Source: Thioalkalivibrio sp. XN279
GTDB lineage: Bacteria; Pseudomonadota; Gammaproteobacteria; Steroidobacterales; XN24
Direction of reading: 5' to 3'
Assembly: GCF_011089885.1 (NCBI RefSeq)
Contig: NZ_JAANBD010000015.1
Coordinates: 1-64,000, forward strand
Length of the DNA: 64,000 nt
In this document: one piece after another, positions 44,983 to 55,200 of the stretch
How positions within the stretch are numbered: the stretch's first letter is position 1
Layout of the letters: each line of letters opens with the position of its first letter
Translations under genes and position numbers: made by a program
Notes under the pieces: generated by a model
The model's database searches: none
Told to the model about the DNA's origin: nothing
The model's input: the letters and a program-made list of their open reading frames with translations, nothing else

Positions 44983-45693
44983 ATGGAAAAAGAGGTGGTG
45001 TTTCGCGCCCGCAAGCTGCGCAAGGTCTACCCCATGGGGGAGGTCGAGGTGGTGGCCCTGCGCGAGGTGGACCTGGATCTTTATCGCGGCGAGTTCGTGG
45101 TGCTGCTGGGGCCTTCGGGCAGCGGCAAGTCGACGCTGCTGAACATCCTCGGCGGGCTCGACAGCGCCACCGCAGGCGAGGTGTGGTACAGCGGTCATGA
45201 TCTAACTGCGGCGAACGAACGCGAACTGACCGAGTTTCGTCGCGATCATGTCGGCTTCGTGTTCCAATTCTACAACCTCATCCCGAGCCTCACCGCGCGC
45301 GAGAACGTGGCCGCGGTGACCGAGATCGCCAGCGAGCCGATGCAGCCGGAGGCGGCGCTGGAACTGGTGGGCATGGGCAAGCGCCTGGACCATTTCCCGG
45401 CCCAGCTCTCCGGCGGCGAGCAGCAGCGTGTCGCCATCGCCCGCGCTATCGCCAAGAACCCCGCGGTGCTGCTGTGTGACGAGCCGACCGGCGCACTCGA
45501 CTCGGCCACCGGCATCGTGGTGCTCGAGGCGCTGGAGCGCGCCAACCGCGAGCTCGGCACCACCACGGTGGTGATCACCCACAACATGGTGATTGCGCAG
45601 ATGGCCGACCGCGTCATCCACATGGCGGACGGGCAGATCGCCGGCAGCGAGACCAACGCCGTGCGCAAGCCGCCCAGCGAGCTGCACTGGTGA
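44983..45693 (+). CDS. ABC transporter ATP-binding protein (MacB/LolD type)
   Basis: A 236-residue ATPase with Walker [11 protein letters not shown]-loop [17 protein letters not shown], signature [15 protein letters not shown] and Walker [12 protein letters not shown]. This is the first gene of a four-gene run: ATPase, FtsX-type permease, HlyD-type adaptor, B12/radical SAM protein. The ATG at 44983 is preceded by a TATGCT only 6 bp upstream, so the mRNA could be nearly leaderless; no strong Shine-Dalgarno is seen. The longer frame from 44905 lacks family similarity. Confidence 0.93.
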   Translation: MEKEVVFRARKLRKVYPMGEVEVVALREVDLDLYRGEFVVLLGPSGSGKSTLLNILGGLDSATAGEVWYSGHDLTAANERELTEFRRDHVGFVFQFYNLIPSLTARENVAAVTEIASEPMQPEAALELVGMGKRLDHFPAQLSGGEQQRVAIARAIAKNPAVLLCDEPTGALDSATGIVVLEALERANRELGTTTVVITHNMVIAQMADRVIHMADGQIAGSETNAVRKPPSELHW

Positions 45694-48059
45694 TGCGCGC
45701 CCTCGACCGCAAGCTGTTTCGCGACCTGTGGCACATGCGCGGCATGGTCTTCGCCATCTCCCTGGTGGTGCTGGGCGGCGTAGCCACCTTCGTCATGTCG
45801 CTGGTCACCTACGAGTCCCTGCTGGTGACCCAGCAGCGCTATTACGTCGACCAGCGTTTTGCTGAGGTGTTCGCCAACCTGGTGCGTGCACCGGAGTCGG
45901 TGGCTGAGCAGCTGGCGCCGCTGCCGGGCGTGAACCAGGTCGAGACGCGCGTGGTGGCGCCGGTCAATCTCGAGGTCAGTGGCTTCGGCGACCCGATCAC
46001 TGGCCGGATCGTTTCGCTGCCGGAGTTCGGCGAGCCGAAGCTGAACAAGCCCCTGGTGCGGCGCGGACGGCTGCCCCAGCCCGGGGCCGAGACCGAGGTG
46101 GCGGTGAGCGAGGACTTTGCCAATGCGCACGGCCTCGAGCCGGGCGACCGCCTCGCCGCGGTGATCCGCGGCCGCCGCCAGCATGTCGACATCGTCGGCA
46201 TCGCGCTGTCGCCGGAATACATGTACGCCATCGCGCCCGGCGCGATGTTCCCGGATTTCAAGCGCTACGGCATCCTGTGGATGAACCGCAAGGCGCTGGC
46301 CACGGCCTTCGACATGGACGGCGCCTTCAACGACGTGAGCTTCTCGCTGCAGCGCGGGGCGGTGGCGCAGGACGTCATCGATCGCGTCGACCTGGTGCTG
46401 GCGCGCTACGGTGGGCTCGGCGCCTATGCCCGCGAGGACCAGTTCAGCCATCGCTTCATCACCGAGGAGCTGCGCGGCCTCGAGACCATGGCGACGCTGT
46501 TCCCGGTGATCTTCCTCGGCGTGGCCGCATTCCTGCTCAACGTGGTGATGGGCCGCCTGGTCGCCACCGAGCGCGAGCAGATTGCGACGCTCAAGGCCTT
46601 CGGCTACTCCAGCACCCAGGTCGGCCTGCACTACGCCAAGCTGGTGTTGTTGATCACCTCGCTCGGGCTCACCGTCGGGGTCATCCTCGGGGCGCGCTTC
46701 GCGCGCGGCCTGAGCAGCATCTACCAGGAGTTCTACAGCTTCCCCTTCCTCGATTTCCGGCTCGACCCGGTGATCGTGCTGCAGGCGGTGCTGGTGACGG
46801 TGGGCGCGGCGCTGGGAGGCACCGCCTGGGCGGTGCGGCGCGCCGCGCGCCTGCCGCCCGCCGAGGGCATGCGTGCCGAGCCGCCGCCGGCGTACCACGC
46901 CACCTTCCTCGAGCGGCTCGGCCTGCAGCAGCGGCTCGCGGAACCCTCGCGCATGATCGTGCGTCATCTCAGCCGCCAGCCCTTCAAGGCCGCCTTGTCG
47001 GTGGCAGGGATCGCCGCGGCCTGCGGCATCCTGATGATCACCAACTTCCAGCGCGACGCCATCGGCTGGATGATGGGTGTGCAGTTCGGCCTCGGCAGTC
47101 GCGAGGACCTCGCGGTGACGTTCACCGACCCGACGCCGCGCCGCGCGCTGTACTCGCTGCAGTCGCTCGACGGCGTGACCCTTGTCGAGGGCCACCGCGT
47201 GGTGGCCGCGCGACAGGTGCACGGCCATCGCAGTCACCGCGGCAGCATCGAGGGCGTCGAGCCCGGCAGCAGCCTGCACCGTGTGCTGGACGCATCGCTG
47301 CAACCGCTGCAGGTGCCGGCGGAGGGCGTGGTCCTGACCGACTACCTGGCGCAGGAGATCCTGCAGATCGAGCCGGGTGACGTGCTGCGGGTCGAAGTGC
47401 TGGAGGGGTCCCGGCCGGTGCTGGAGATCCCGGTGGTGGCGGTGGCGCAGCAGTACCTCGGGGTCAACGCCTACATGCAGCGCGAGACCCTCAACCGGCT
47501 CATGCGCGAGGGGCCGGCCATCACCGGCGCCCGGCTCGCGGTCGACCCGGAGCTGGAGCCCGCGGTCTACCACCGGCTGCGCGAGATGCCGCGCGTCGCC
47601 GGCACGGTGGTGCGCGAGAACGCCATCCGCCAGTTCGACGAGATGATGGAAGAGACCATCCTCTACTTCAGTTTCATCACCGCGCTGCTGGGCGGCTTCA
47701 TCGCTTTCGGCGTGGTCTACAACTCCATGCGCATCGCCTTGTCGGAGCGCGGGCGCGAGCTCGCCTCGCTGCGCGTGCTGGGCTTCACGCGCCTGGAGGT
47801 CGCCTACATCCTGCTGGGCGAGATCGGCCTGCTCACGCTCGCCGCGATCCCGGTCGGGTTCGCTTTCGGCTGGGCGCTGTCGGCCTACCTGGCGCTCGCC
47901 TTTTCCTCCGACCTGTACCGCATCGAGCTGGTCATTTCGCCCGGCACCTACGCGCTGGCTGCCGCGGTGGTGCTGGTATCTTTCCTGATTTCATCTGCGC
48001 TGGCCTGGCGCAAGCTGGACCGGCTGGACCTGGTCGAGGTCCTGAAGACGAGGGAGTGA
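45693..48059 (+). CDS. ABC transporter permease with two FtsX domains
   Basis: A 788-residue permease. A membrane helix near residues 17-40, a MacB-like periplasmic domain and a three-helix FtsX core (residues 270-385) are followed by another membrane helix near 430. A second periplasmic domain and a second FtsX core (residues 650-780, ELASLRVLGFTRLEVAYILL) complete it. This is the duplicated DevC/LolE-like layout. The ATG overlaps the ATPase stop (TGATG); a GTG one codon upstream is equally possible. Together with the adaptor it should form a tripartite-type exporter, but no outer-membrane channel is encoded in the same unit. Confidence 0.9.
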   Translation: MRALDRKLFRDLWHMRGMVFAISLVVLGGVATFVMSLVTYESLLVTQQRYYVDQRFAEVFANLVRAPESVAEQLAPLPGVNQVETRVVAPVNLEVSGFGDPITGRIVSLPEFGEPKLNKPLVRRGRLPQPGAETEVAVSEDFANAHGLEPGDRLAAVIRGRRQHVDIVGIALSPEYMYAIAPGAMFPDFKRYGILWMNRKALATAFDMDGAFNDVSFSLQRGAVAQDVIDRVDLVLARYGGLGAYAREDQFSHRFITEELRGLETMATLFPVIFLGVAAFLLNVVMGRLVATEREQIATLKAFGYSSTQVGLHYAKLVLLITSLGLTVGVILGARFARGLSSIYQEFYSFPFLDFRLDPVIVLQAVLVTVGAALGGTAWAVRRAARLPPAEGMRAEPPPAYHATFLERLGLQQRLAEPSRMIVRHLSRQPFKAALSVAGIAAACGILMITNFQRDAIGWMMGVQFGLGSREDLAVTFTDPTPRRALYSLQSLDGVTLVEGHRVVAARQVHGHRSHRGSIEGVEPGSSLHRVLDASLQPLQVPAEGVVLTDYLAQEILQIEPGDVLRVEVLEGSRPVLEIPVVAVAQQYLGVNAYMQRETLNRLMREGPAITGARLAVDPELEPAVYHRLREMPRVAGTVVRENAIRQFDEMMEETILYFSFITALLGGFIAFGVVYNSMRIALSERGRELASLRVLGFTRLEVAYILLGEIGLLTLAAIPVGFAFGWALSAYLALAFSSDLYRIELVISPGTYALAAAVVLVSFLISSALAWRKLDRLDLVEVLKTRE

Positions 48060-48062
48060 GGC

Positions 48063-49262
48063 ATGCTGGCCGGACGCTACAAGGGCATCGCCGTCATCGC
48101 CGTGCTTATCGCCGCGGCCATGACCTGGGCGTGGTGGCCGCGGCCGGTGCTGGTCGAATTCGCCGAGGTGGCGCAGCGACCGCTCGAAGTCGCGGTGGAG
48201 GAAGAGGGTCGCACGCGGGTCAAGGATCGCTACGTGCTTTACGCTCCGGTGGCCGGGTACCTGCGCCGCGTGACGCTGGAGCCGGGCGACGCGGTGGAGG
48301 CCGGTCAACCGGTGGCCTGGCTCGACCCCTTGCCGGCCGCAACGCTCGATCCCCGTGCCCGCGCCGAGGCCGAGGCCCGGCTCGCGGCCATGCGCGCGGC
48401 GCTGGAGCAGGCCGGCGAGATCCGCAAGCAGGCCGCCGCCGAGGCGCAGCTCGCCGAGCACGAGTTCGCGCGGCGGCAGGAATTGCTGGCGCAACAACTC
48501 ATCTCGCGCACCGAGTTCGACCAGGCGGAAAGCCGTCGTGACGCTGCGGTGGCGGCCGCCGCTGCCGCGGCGTCCGCAGTGGACGTGGCGCGCCACGAGG
48601 TCGAGGCTGCCGAGGCGGTGCTGAGTTACGCGGGCGCCATGGCCGAGGGGGAGGCGCCGGCGCCGATAGCGTTGCGCGCGCCGGTGGACGGGCGCGTCCT
48701 GAAGCGCCTGCAGGAGAGCGCGGGCGTGGTGGCTGCCGGGCAGCCGCTGGTCGAGGTGGGGGACACACGCGCGCTCGAGGTCGAAGTCGAAGTGCTGTCG
48801 CGCGACGCAGTGCGCATCGAGCCGGGTGGCCGGGTCCGGTTCGAGCGCTGGGGCGGCGGCGAGTCGCTGGAAGGCCGGGTGCGCGTGGTGGAGCCGGCCG
48901 GCTTCACCAAGATCAGCGCCCTCGGCGTCGAGGAGCAGCGGGTGCTGGTGATTGCCGACCTGCTCGACCCGCCTGCAGCCTGGCAGCGGCTCGGCGACGG
49001 CTACCGCGTGGAAGCGCGCTTCATCACCTGGGCCGAGGACGACGCCCTGACGGCGCCGGCCAGCGCGCTGTTCCGCCGCGGCGACGCCTGGGAGGCTTTC
49101 GTGGCCGAGGACGGGCGGGCGCGACGCGTGAGCGTGACCCCCGGCCACAGCAGCGGACTCATCACCGAGATCGTGTCCGGGTTGGAGTCCGGGCAGAAAG
49201 TGGTCGTGCATCCGCCCGAAGAGGTCGAAGACGGCGTGCGCGTCGCGCCGTACGAGAAGTAG
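48063..49262 (+). CDS. HlyD/MacA-type periplasmic adaptor
   Basis: A 399-residue membrane-fusion protein. One N-terminal helix (IAVIAVLIAAAMTWAWW) anchors it. A barrel-sandwich hybrid (YVLYAPVAGYLRRVTLEPGD and later PVDGRVLKRLQE) flanks an Ala/Glu-rich alpha-hairpin (residues 98-195) containing LLAQQLISRTEFDQAE. Beta-barrel and membrane-proximal domains follow. It begins 3 bp after the permease stop. It would connect the permease to an outer-membrane channel, perhaps the OprM-type protein encoded at 55431. Confidence 0.9.
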   Translation: MLAGRYKGIAVIAVLIAAAMTWAWWPRPVLVEFAEVAQRPLEVAVEEEGRTRVKDRYVLYAPVAGYLRRVTLEPGDAVEAGQPVAWLDPLPAATLDPRARAEAEARLAAMRAALEQAGEIRKQAAAEAQLAEHEFARRQELLAQQLISRTEFDQAESRRDAAVAAAAAAASAVDVARHEVEAAEAVLSYAGAMAEGEAPAPIALRAPVDGRVLKRLQESAGVVAAGQPLVEVGDTRALEVEVEVLSRDAVRIEPGGRVRFERWGGGESLEGRVRVVEPAGFTKISALGVEEQRVLVIADLLDPPAAWQRLGDGYRVEARFITWAEDDALTAPASALFRRGDAWEAFVAEDGRARRVSVTPGHSSGLITEIVSGLESGQKVVVHPPEEVEDGVRVAPYEK

Positions 49263-49269
49263 CCGCGCC

Positions 49270-51000
49270 ATGGCGAAGGCCCAGAAGCCGGTAGACCTGC
49301 TGCTGCTGCACCCCCCGAGCGTGTACGACTTCCGCGACAAGTCGATCCTGTACGGCCCGGTCAGCGACATGGTGCCGTCGTCAGTGATGTTCGAGATCTA
49401 CCCGATCGGCTTCCTGACCATGGCCGGCTACCTGAAGCAGCAGGGCATGCGGGTGCGCATCGTCAACCTCGCACTGCGCATGCTGACGGACCCGGGCTTC
49501 GACGTGCGCGAGTTCCTGGCGGCGCAGCGACCCGGGGCCATCGGGATCGACCTGCACTGGATGCCGCATTGCCACGGCGCGATCGAGATCGCGCGCCTGG
49601 CCAAAGAGGTGCACCCCGAGGTGCCGGTGATTTTCGGCGGCCTGTCCGCGACATACTTCCACGAGGAGCTGCTGCAGGAGTACCCGGACATCGATTTCGT
49701 GCTGCGCGGCGACAGCACCGAGCCGCCGCTGCACCAGCTGCTCCTGGCCCTGCGCGAGGGCGGGTCGCTCGACACCATCCCCAACCTGGTCTGGCGCGAG
49801 GATGGCAAGGTCAGGGTCAACCCGCTCAGCTTCGTGCCGCGCACGCTCGACTACATCGACGTCTACCCCGAGCTGCTGATCGAGATGGCGATCCGGTATC
49901 GCGACATCACCGGCGTCCTCCCGTTCAACGGCTGGCTGAGCAACCCCACCACCATGGTGCTGCCGCTCAAGGGCTGCGCCTTCGAGTGCATCACCTGCGG
50001 CAGCTCGAACTCGACCTGCGCCATGATGACGGGGCGCCGCAAGCCGGTGTTCCGCAGCCCGGCCAACCTGGCGTCGAACGTGGCGGCCATCGGCCGCTTC
50101 TCGCGCGGGCCGATCGTGATGCCGGGCGACCTGCTGCAGGGCGGGCGCAAGTACGCATCGGCCTGCATCGACGAAATGGCTGCCGCCGGGGTCGAGAACG
50201 AGATCTGCTTCGAGTTCTTCGACGTGCCGCCGGTCGATTTCCTGCAATACATCGATGCGCGGCTGCCGAACTGGAGTTTCGAGATCTCGCCGGAGAGCCA
50301 CGACCGCGCGGTGCGCCATGCCATGGAGGGCCAGGCGGGGTACGAGAACGAGGCCATGGAGCACATGCTGCGGGAGGCGCTCAAGCTCAACTGCCACCGC
50401 ATCGACGTGTTCTTCATGATCGGCCTGCCGCAGCAGGACCACCGCTCCGTCATGGATACGGTGGACTACTGCGAGTACCTGTTCAGCTGGGGCGATCCGA
50501 GGCTGCAGTGCTTCATCTCGCCGATGGGCCCGTTTCTCGATCCGGGCAGCCAGATCTTCGAGGCGCCGGAGCGCTTCGGCTATCGCAAACTGGCGTCCAC
50601 GGTGGAGGAGCATCGGCAGCTGCTCACGCAGCCGAGCTGGGAGCAGATCCTCAACTACGAGACCGAGTGGATGACGCGCGCGCAGCTGGTGGATGCGACC
50701 TACGATGCGGCCGAGCGGCTCAACGAGATGAAGCTGCGCTTCAAGCGCATCACGCCGCGGCAGGCCGGGGTGGTCGCGGACAGCATCGCCGAGGCCCGCC
50801 GCCTGCGGGCACGGCTTCAGTACAGCCACGGCGGCCGCATGGACCCGGCGGCCGAGGCCCAGTTGCACGGCGAGATCTCCCGCTTCAGCAACAGCACCGT
50901 GTGCGACAAGCGGGAGCTGTTCTGGCAGCGCCACATGCTGAGTTTCCGGCTGCCGGCGATCGGGCGCGTGGCCCTCGATTGCCTGCGCCGCCCGGGGTAA
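49270..51000 (+). CDS. B12-binding domain radical SAM protein
   Basis: A 576-residue protein. The N-terminal part (VDLLLLHPPSVYDF, MFEIYPIGFLTMAGYLKQQG, VPVIFGGLSATYFHEEL) is a cobalamin-binding Rossmann domain. The radical SAM domain follows with the cluster motif CAFECITCG (CX3CX2C) near residue 237. EISPESHDRAVRHAM and IDVFFMIGLPQQD are downstream family features. The reaction could be a methylation or rearrangement; the substrate is unknown. It starts 7 bp after the adaptor stop, so it appears to be the fourth gene of the exporter operon. It resembles the TIGR04190-type group, which I cannot confirm without a search. Confidence 0.85.
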   Translation: MAKAQKPVDLLLLHPPSVYDFRDKSILYGPVSDMVPSSVMFEIYPIGFLTMAGYLKQQGMRVRIVNLALRMLTDPGFDVREFLAAQRPGAIGIDLHWMPHCHGAIEIARLAKEVHPEVPVIFGGLSATYFHEELLQEYPDIDFVLRGDSTEPPLHQLLLALREGGSLDTIPNLVWREDGKVRVNPLSFVPRTLDYIDVYPELLIEMAIRYRDITGVLPFNGWLSNPTTMVLPLKGCAFECITCGSSNSTCAMMTGRRKPVFRSPANLASNVAAIGRFSRGPIVMPGDLLQGGRKYASACIDEMAAAGVENEICFEFFDVPPVDFLQYIDARLPNWSFEISPESHDRAVRHAMEGQAGYENEAMEHMLREALKLNCHRIDVFFMIGLPQQDHRSVMDTVDYCEYLFSWGDPRLQCFISPMGPFLDPGSQIFEAPERFGYRKLASTVEEHRQLLTQPSWEQILNYETEWMTRAQLVDATYDAAERLNEMKLRFKRITPRQAGVVADSIAEARRLRARLQYSHGGRMDPAAEAQLHGEISRFSNSTVCDKRELFWQRHMLSFRLPAIGRVALDCLRRPG

Positions 51001-51030
51001 ATGCTGCGCCCGTTTTGGGGTGAGCTTGCG

Positions 51031-51059
51031 TTGAGTTGCCCGGGGCGCTGGTGCATGAT
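51031..51059 (+). promoter_or_regulatory. Possible promoter of the RND efflux operon
   Basis: TTGAGT (51031-51036) and CATGAT (51054-51059) are 17 bp apart in the 74-bp gap before the adaptor gene. The -10 is imperfect. Confidence 0.35.
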
Positions 51060-51074
51060 GCCCCGGTCCAACGC

Positions 51075-52268
51075 ATGGAACCGCGCATGAATCTGCTCGC
51101 AGTGTCTTCCTCCGGGTATCGATCCGCCGTGCTGGGGCCGTCGTTGCTCGCTCTCGCCGCCATCGCACTCACCGCATGTGAACCCCAGTCATCGCCCGCT
51201 GCCCGCGGGCCGGTGCCCGTGGTGGTGCAGCAGGTCGAGACACGCACCATCCCGGTCGTTACGTCGCGCGTGGCGCAGACCGAAAGCTCCCGCCAGGTCG
51301 AGGTCGTGGCGCGCGTTTCCGGCTTCCTCGAGTCGATCAATTACCGCGAAGGCGGCATGGTCGAGGCCGGCGACGTGATGTTCGAGATGGACCGCAAGCC
51401 GTTCAAGGCCCAGCTCGACATGGCGCAGGGCGAAGTCGAGGCGTCGCTGGCGCGCCTTGCCACTGCCGAGGCGAACCTGGAGCGCACGCGGCCGCTGGCT
51501 GCCGCGGACGCCCTCAGCCAGGCCGACCTCGATCGCGCCGTGGGCGAGCAGCAGGCGGCGGAAGCTGCGGTTTACACCGCCCGCGCGCGCCTGCGCCAGG
51601 CCGAGCTGAACCTGGATTACGCCACCATTCGTTCCCCCGTCACGGGGATGGCCGGCGCTGCCGAGCAGCGCGAGGGCACGTTCCTCAATGCCCAGGGCGC
51701 CTCGGCCAACCTGGCTTACGTGGCGCAGCTCGACCCGATCTGGGTGAACTTCAGTGTCTCCCAGAACGAGGCCGCGCGCCGCGAGGCGCGCGTGCGTTCA
51801 GGCCTGTATGTGTCGCCCGAGAATGAGCGCTACACGGTCGAAGTCGTGCTGGCGGGCGGCCGGGTCTTCGCGCACGAGGGCGTGCTCGATTTTGCCGATC
51901 CCTCCTACGACCGCCGCACCGGCACTTTCACGGTCCGCGCCGTGGTGCCCAACCCGGACCTGGAGCTGCGTCCCGGGATGTTCGTCACGGCGCGGCTGAA
52001 GGGCGCGCGACGGCCGAACGCCATCGTGGTGCCGCAGCGGGCGGTGCAAAAGTCGGCCGAGGGTCATGTCGTCTGGCTCGTCAATGCACAGGGCGCGGCC
52101 GAAGTCCGGCCGGTGGTGGCGGGCGACTGGGTGGGCGAGGACTGGCTGATCGAGCAGGGGCTCAGCGGTGGCGAGACTTTGATTGTGGACGGTTTCCAGC
52201 GCCTGGCGCCGGGTTTCCCGGTGCAAGCCGTGCCGGCGCTGCCGACCGACGCCGCGGCCGGCGAGTAG
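51075..52268 (+). CDS. RND efflux periplasmic adaptor (MexA/AcrA type lipoprotein)
   Basis: A 397-residue membrane-fusion lipoprotein. The signal ends at lipobox LTAC (Cys near residue 35). Barrel-sandwich motifs VVARVSGFLESINYREGGMV and YATIRSPVTGMAGAAEQREG flank a short alpha-hairpin. The later half has the beta-barrel pattern PIWVNFSVSQNE and RPGMFVTARL. I use the ATG at 51075; another ATG at 51087 is equally good. It is the first gene of an adaptor-pump-channel operon. Confidence 0.93.
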   Translation: MEPRMNLLAVSSSGYRSAVLGPSLLALAAIALTACEPQSSPAARGPVPVVVQQVETRTIPVVTSRVAQTESSRQVEVVARVSGFLESINYREGGMVEAGDVMFEMDRKPFKAQLDMAQGEVEASLARLATAEANLERTRPLAAADALSQADLDRAVGEQQAAEAAVYTARARLRQAELNLDYATIRSPVTGMAGAAEQREGTFLNAQGASANLAYVAQLDPIWVNFSVSQNEAARREARVRSGLYVSPENERYTVEVVLAGGRVFAHEGVLDFADPSYDRRTGTFTVRAVVPNPDLELRPGMFVTARLKGARRPNAIVVPQRAVQKSAEGHVVWLVNAQGAAEVRPVVAGDWVGEDWLIEQGLSGGETLIVDGFQRLAPGFPVQAVPALPTDAAAGE

Positions 52269-52275
52269 CTCCAGC

Positions 52276-55200
52276 ATGGGCCCGGGTTTCTTCATCGATC
52301 GGCCGGTCTTTGCGTCGGTCATCTCGATCGTCATCCTGCTGGCCGGTCTTGCCGCCCTGCGCGCCACCCCGGTGGCGCAATACCCCGAGGTGGCGCCGCC
52401 GACCGTGACCGTGACCGCGGTGTACCCGGGCGCGACCGCCGAGGTCATCGCCAACACCGTTGCGGCGCCGATCGAGCAGCAGGTCAACGGCGTCGACGGC
52501 ATGATCTACATGAGCTCGACGAGCTCGTCCTCGGGCGCGATGACCCTGACCGTGACCTTCGCCCCGGGCACGGACCCCGACATCGCCCAGGTCAACACGC
52601 AGAACCGGGTGAGCCAGGCGCTGGCGCAGCTGCCGGAGGTGGTGACGCGCCAGGGCGTGAAGGTGGAGAAGAAGTCCTCCAGCTTCATGATGCTGGTCAG
52701 CTTCTATTCCGAGGACGACTCGCTCGACCCGCTGTTCCTGAAGAATTACGTCAACCTGTACGTGCTGGATGCCGTCAAGCGACTGCCGGGCGCCAACCTG
52801 GCCAGCGTGTTTCCGCCGCCGGAAGTGGCGATGCGCATCTGGCTGCAGCCCGACCGCATGGCCCAGCTCGGCGTCACCACGACCGAGGTGGCGAATGCGA
52901 TCCGCGGCCAGAACCAGGCCTTCGGCGTCGGCCAGATCGGCCAGGCGCCGGTCCCTGAGGGCACGCAACAGAACTTCCCCATCACCAGCCAGGGCATGCT
53001 GGCGACGGCCGCGGCCTTCGAGGACATCATCATTCGCACCGGCGGCCCGGGTGGCGACGCCGCCATCGTGCGCCTGCGCGACGTGGCGCGCGCCGAACTG
53101 GGGGCCCAGAGTTATTTCGTCGAGAGCAAGCTCAACGGCCGCAACGCCGCTGCACTGGTCGTCTACCAGCAGCCGGGCTCGAACGCCCTCGACACCTCCG
53201 CCCGGGTCCGCGCCACGCTCGAGGAGCTGTCCGCAAGCTTTCCGGACGGCCTCGCATACAAGGTGGTCATGGACACCAGCGAGTTCACTGCCGCTTCCAT
53301 CGAGAAGGTGATTCATACCTTCTTCGAGGCGGTGGTGCTGGTGGTGCTGGTGGTGTTCCTGTTCCTGCAGAGCCTGCGCGCAACCATCATCCCGACCCTG
53401 GCCGTGCCGATCGCCATCATCGGCGCCTACATCGGCATCTATGCGCTCGGCTTCTCCACCAACATGCTCACGCTGTTCGGCATGATCCTGGCCATCGGCC
53501 TGGTGGTGGACGACGCGATCATCGTGGTCGAGGCGGTCGAGCACAAGATGGCCACCAAGGGCATGACGCCGCGCGCGGCCGCGCACGAGGCCATGCAGGA
53601 GCTGACCGGGGCGCTGATCTCCATCGTGCTGGTGCTGGCCGCCGTCTTTCTCCCGGTCGCTTTCCTCGGTGGCATGACCGGCACGTTGTACAAGCAGTTC
53701 GCGATCACCATCGCCATCGCCATGGTGTTCTCGGGCATCGTCGCCCTGACCCTGTCGCCCGCGCTCGCGGCGCTGATCCTCAAGCCCGGCCATGGTGAGA
53801 AGAAGGGCTTCTTCCTCGCCTTCGAACGCGGCTTCGAGCGCGTCACCGACTACTACATCGCCGGCGTGCGCTGGCTGTTGCGACATCGGCTGGTCGGCGT
53901 CGGGCTGTTCCTCGTCACGCTGGTCGGCGTGGTCGGCCTGTTCCGCATCCTGCCCTCCAGCTTCGTGCCGGAGGAGGACCAGGGCTACATCTTCACGGCC
54001 GTGATGCTGCCGGACGCGGCCAGCCTGGAGCGGACCACGGCCACCAGCGATCGCGTGACCGAGGTGCTGCTGGCGCATCCGGCGATCGCCGATGCCGCGC
54101 AGATCGATGGCTTCAGCCTGCTCGACGGGCAGACTCGCAGCAACGCCTCGGCGATGTTCGTCGCCCTCGAGCCCTTCGCGGAGCGTGGCGAGAGCGGGGA
54201 CAGCGCCTTCAGCGCCATCGCCGAGCTGCAGCGCGACCTGGCAGGCGTGAAGTCCGGCCTCGCGTTCGCCGTCAACCCGCCGGCCGTCCCCGGTCTCGGC
54301 GTGACCGGCGGCTTCGATTTCTACCTGCAGGATCGCGCCGGCGGCAGCCCCGAGCAACTGGGACAGGCGGTGCAGGCCTTCGTCGCCGCGGCGCGCCAGC
54401 GCCCGGAACTGGCCGGCGTGTCGAGCACTTACTCGGCAAGCCAGCAGCAGCTCTACCTGGAGGTGGACCGGCCGCGCGCCGAGCTGCTCGGCGTGCCGGT
54501 GCAGGACGTGTACGGCACGCTGCAGGCTTACTTCGGCTCCATGTTCGTGTCGCAGTTCACCCAGTTCGGCCGCGTCTGGCAGGTCATCATGCAGGCCGAG
54601 GGCGAGTACCGTGACGACCCGGCCGATCTCGACGGCATCTACCTCACCTCCCGTGACAACGAGGTGCTGCCGCTGTCGGCGGTGGCGGAGCGCCGCTTCT
54701 CGGCGGGACCGACCCTGCTGAGCCGCTTCAACGGTTTCCCCGCCGCCAAGGTGACCGGCAGCGCCGCACCCGGGTTCAGCTCGGGCCAGGCCCTCGCCAC
54801 CATGGAGGAGGTGGCGGCCGCAGTGTTGCCGGAGGGCTACGGCTTCGCCTGGGCCGGGCAGGCCTACGAGGAAAAGCAGGCCGGCGGCACCTCCGCCATC
54901 GCTTTCGTGTTCGGCATCGTCATGGTGTTCCTGATCCTGGCGGCGCAGTACGAGAAGTGGACGCTGCCACTCGGCGTGCTGCTCGCGGTGCCGTTCGCCA
55001 TCCTCGGCGCGCTGCTGCTGACCTGGGGCCGCGGGCTGGAGAACGACGTCTACTTCCAGGTCGGGCTCGTGACACTGATCGGGCTGGCGGCGAAGAACGC
55101 CATCCTGATCACCGAGTTCGCCGTGGAGAACATGCACGCCGGCATGTCGCCGGAAGACGCCGCGGCGGAAGCCGCGCGCGCACGCCTGCGGCCGATCGTC

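Noticed and set aside
45270-47573. A 767-codon open frame opposite the ABC permease
   Set aside because: Antisense shadow; the permease has overlapping start and stop with its neighbours and clear membrane segments.
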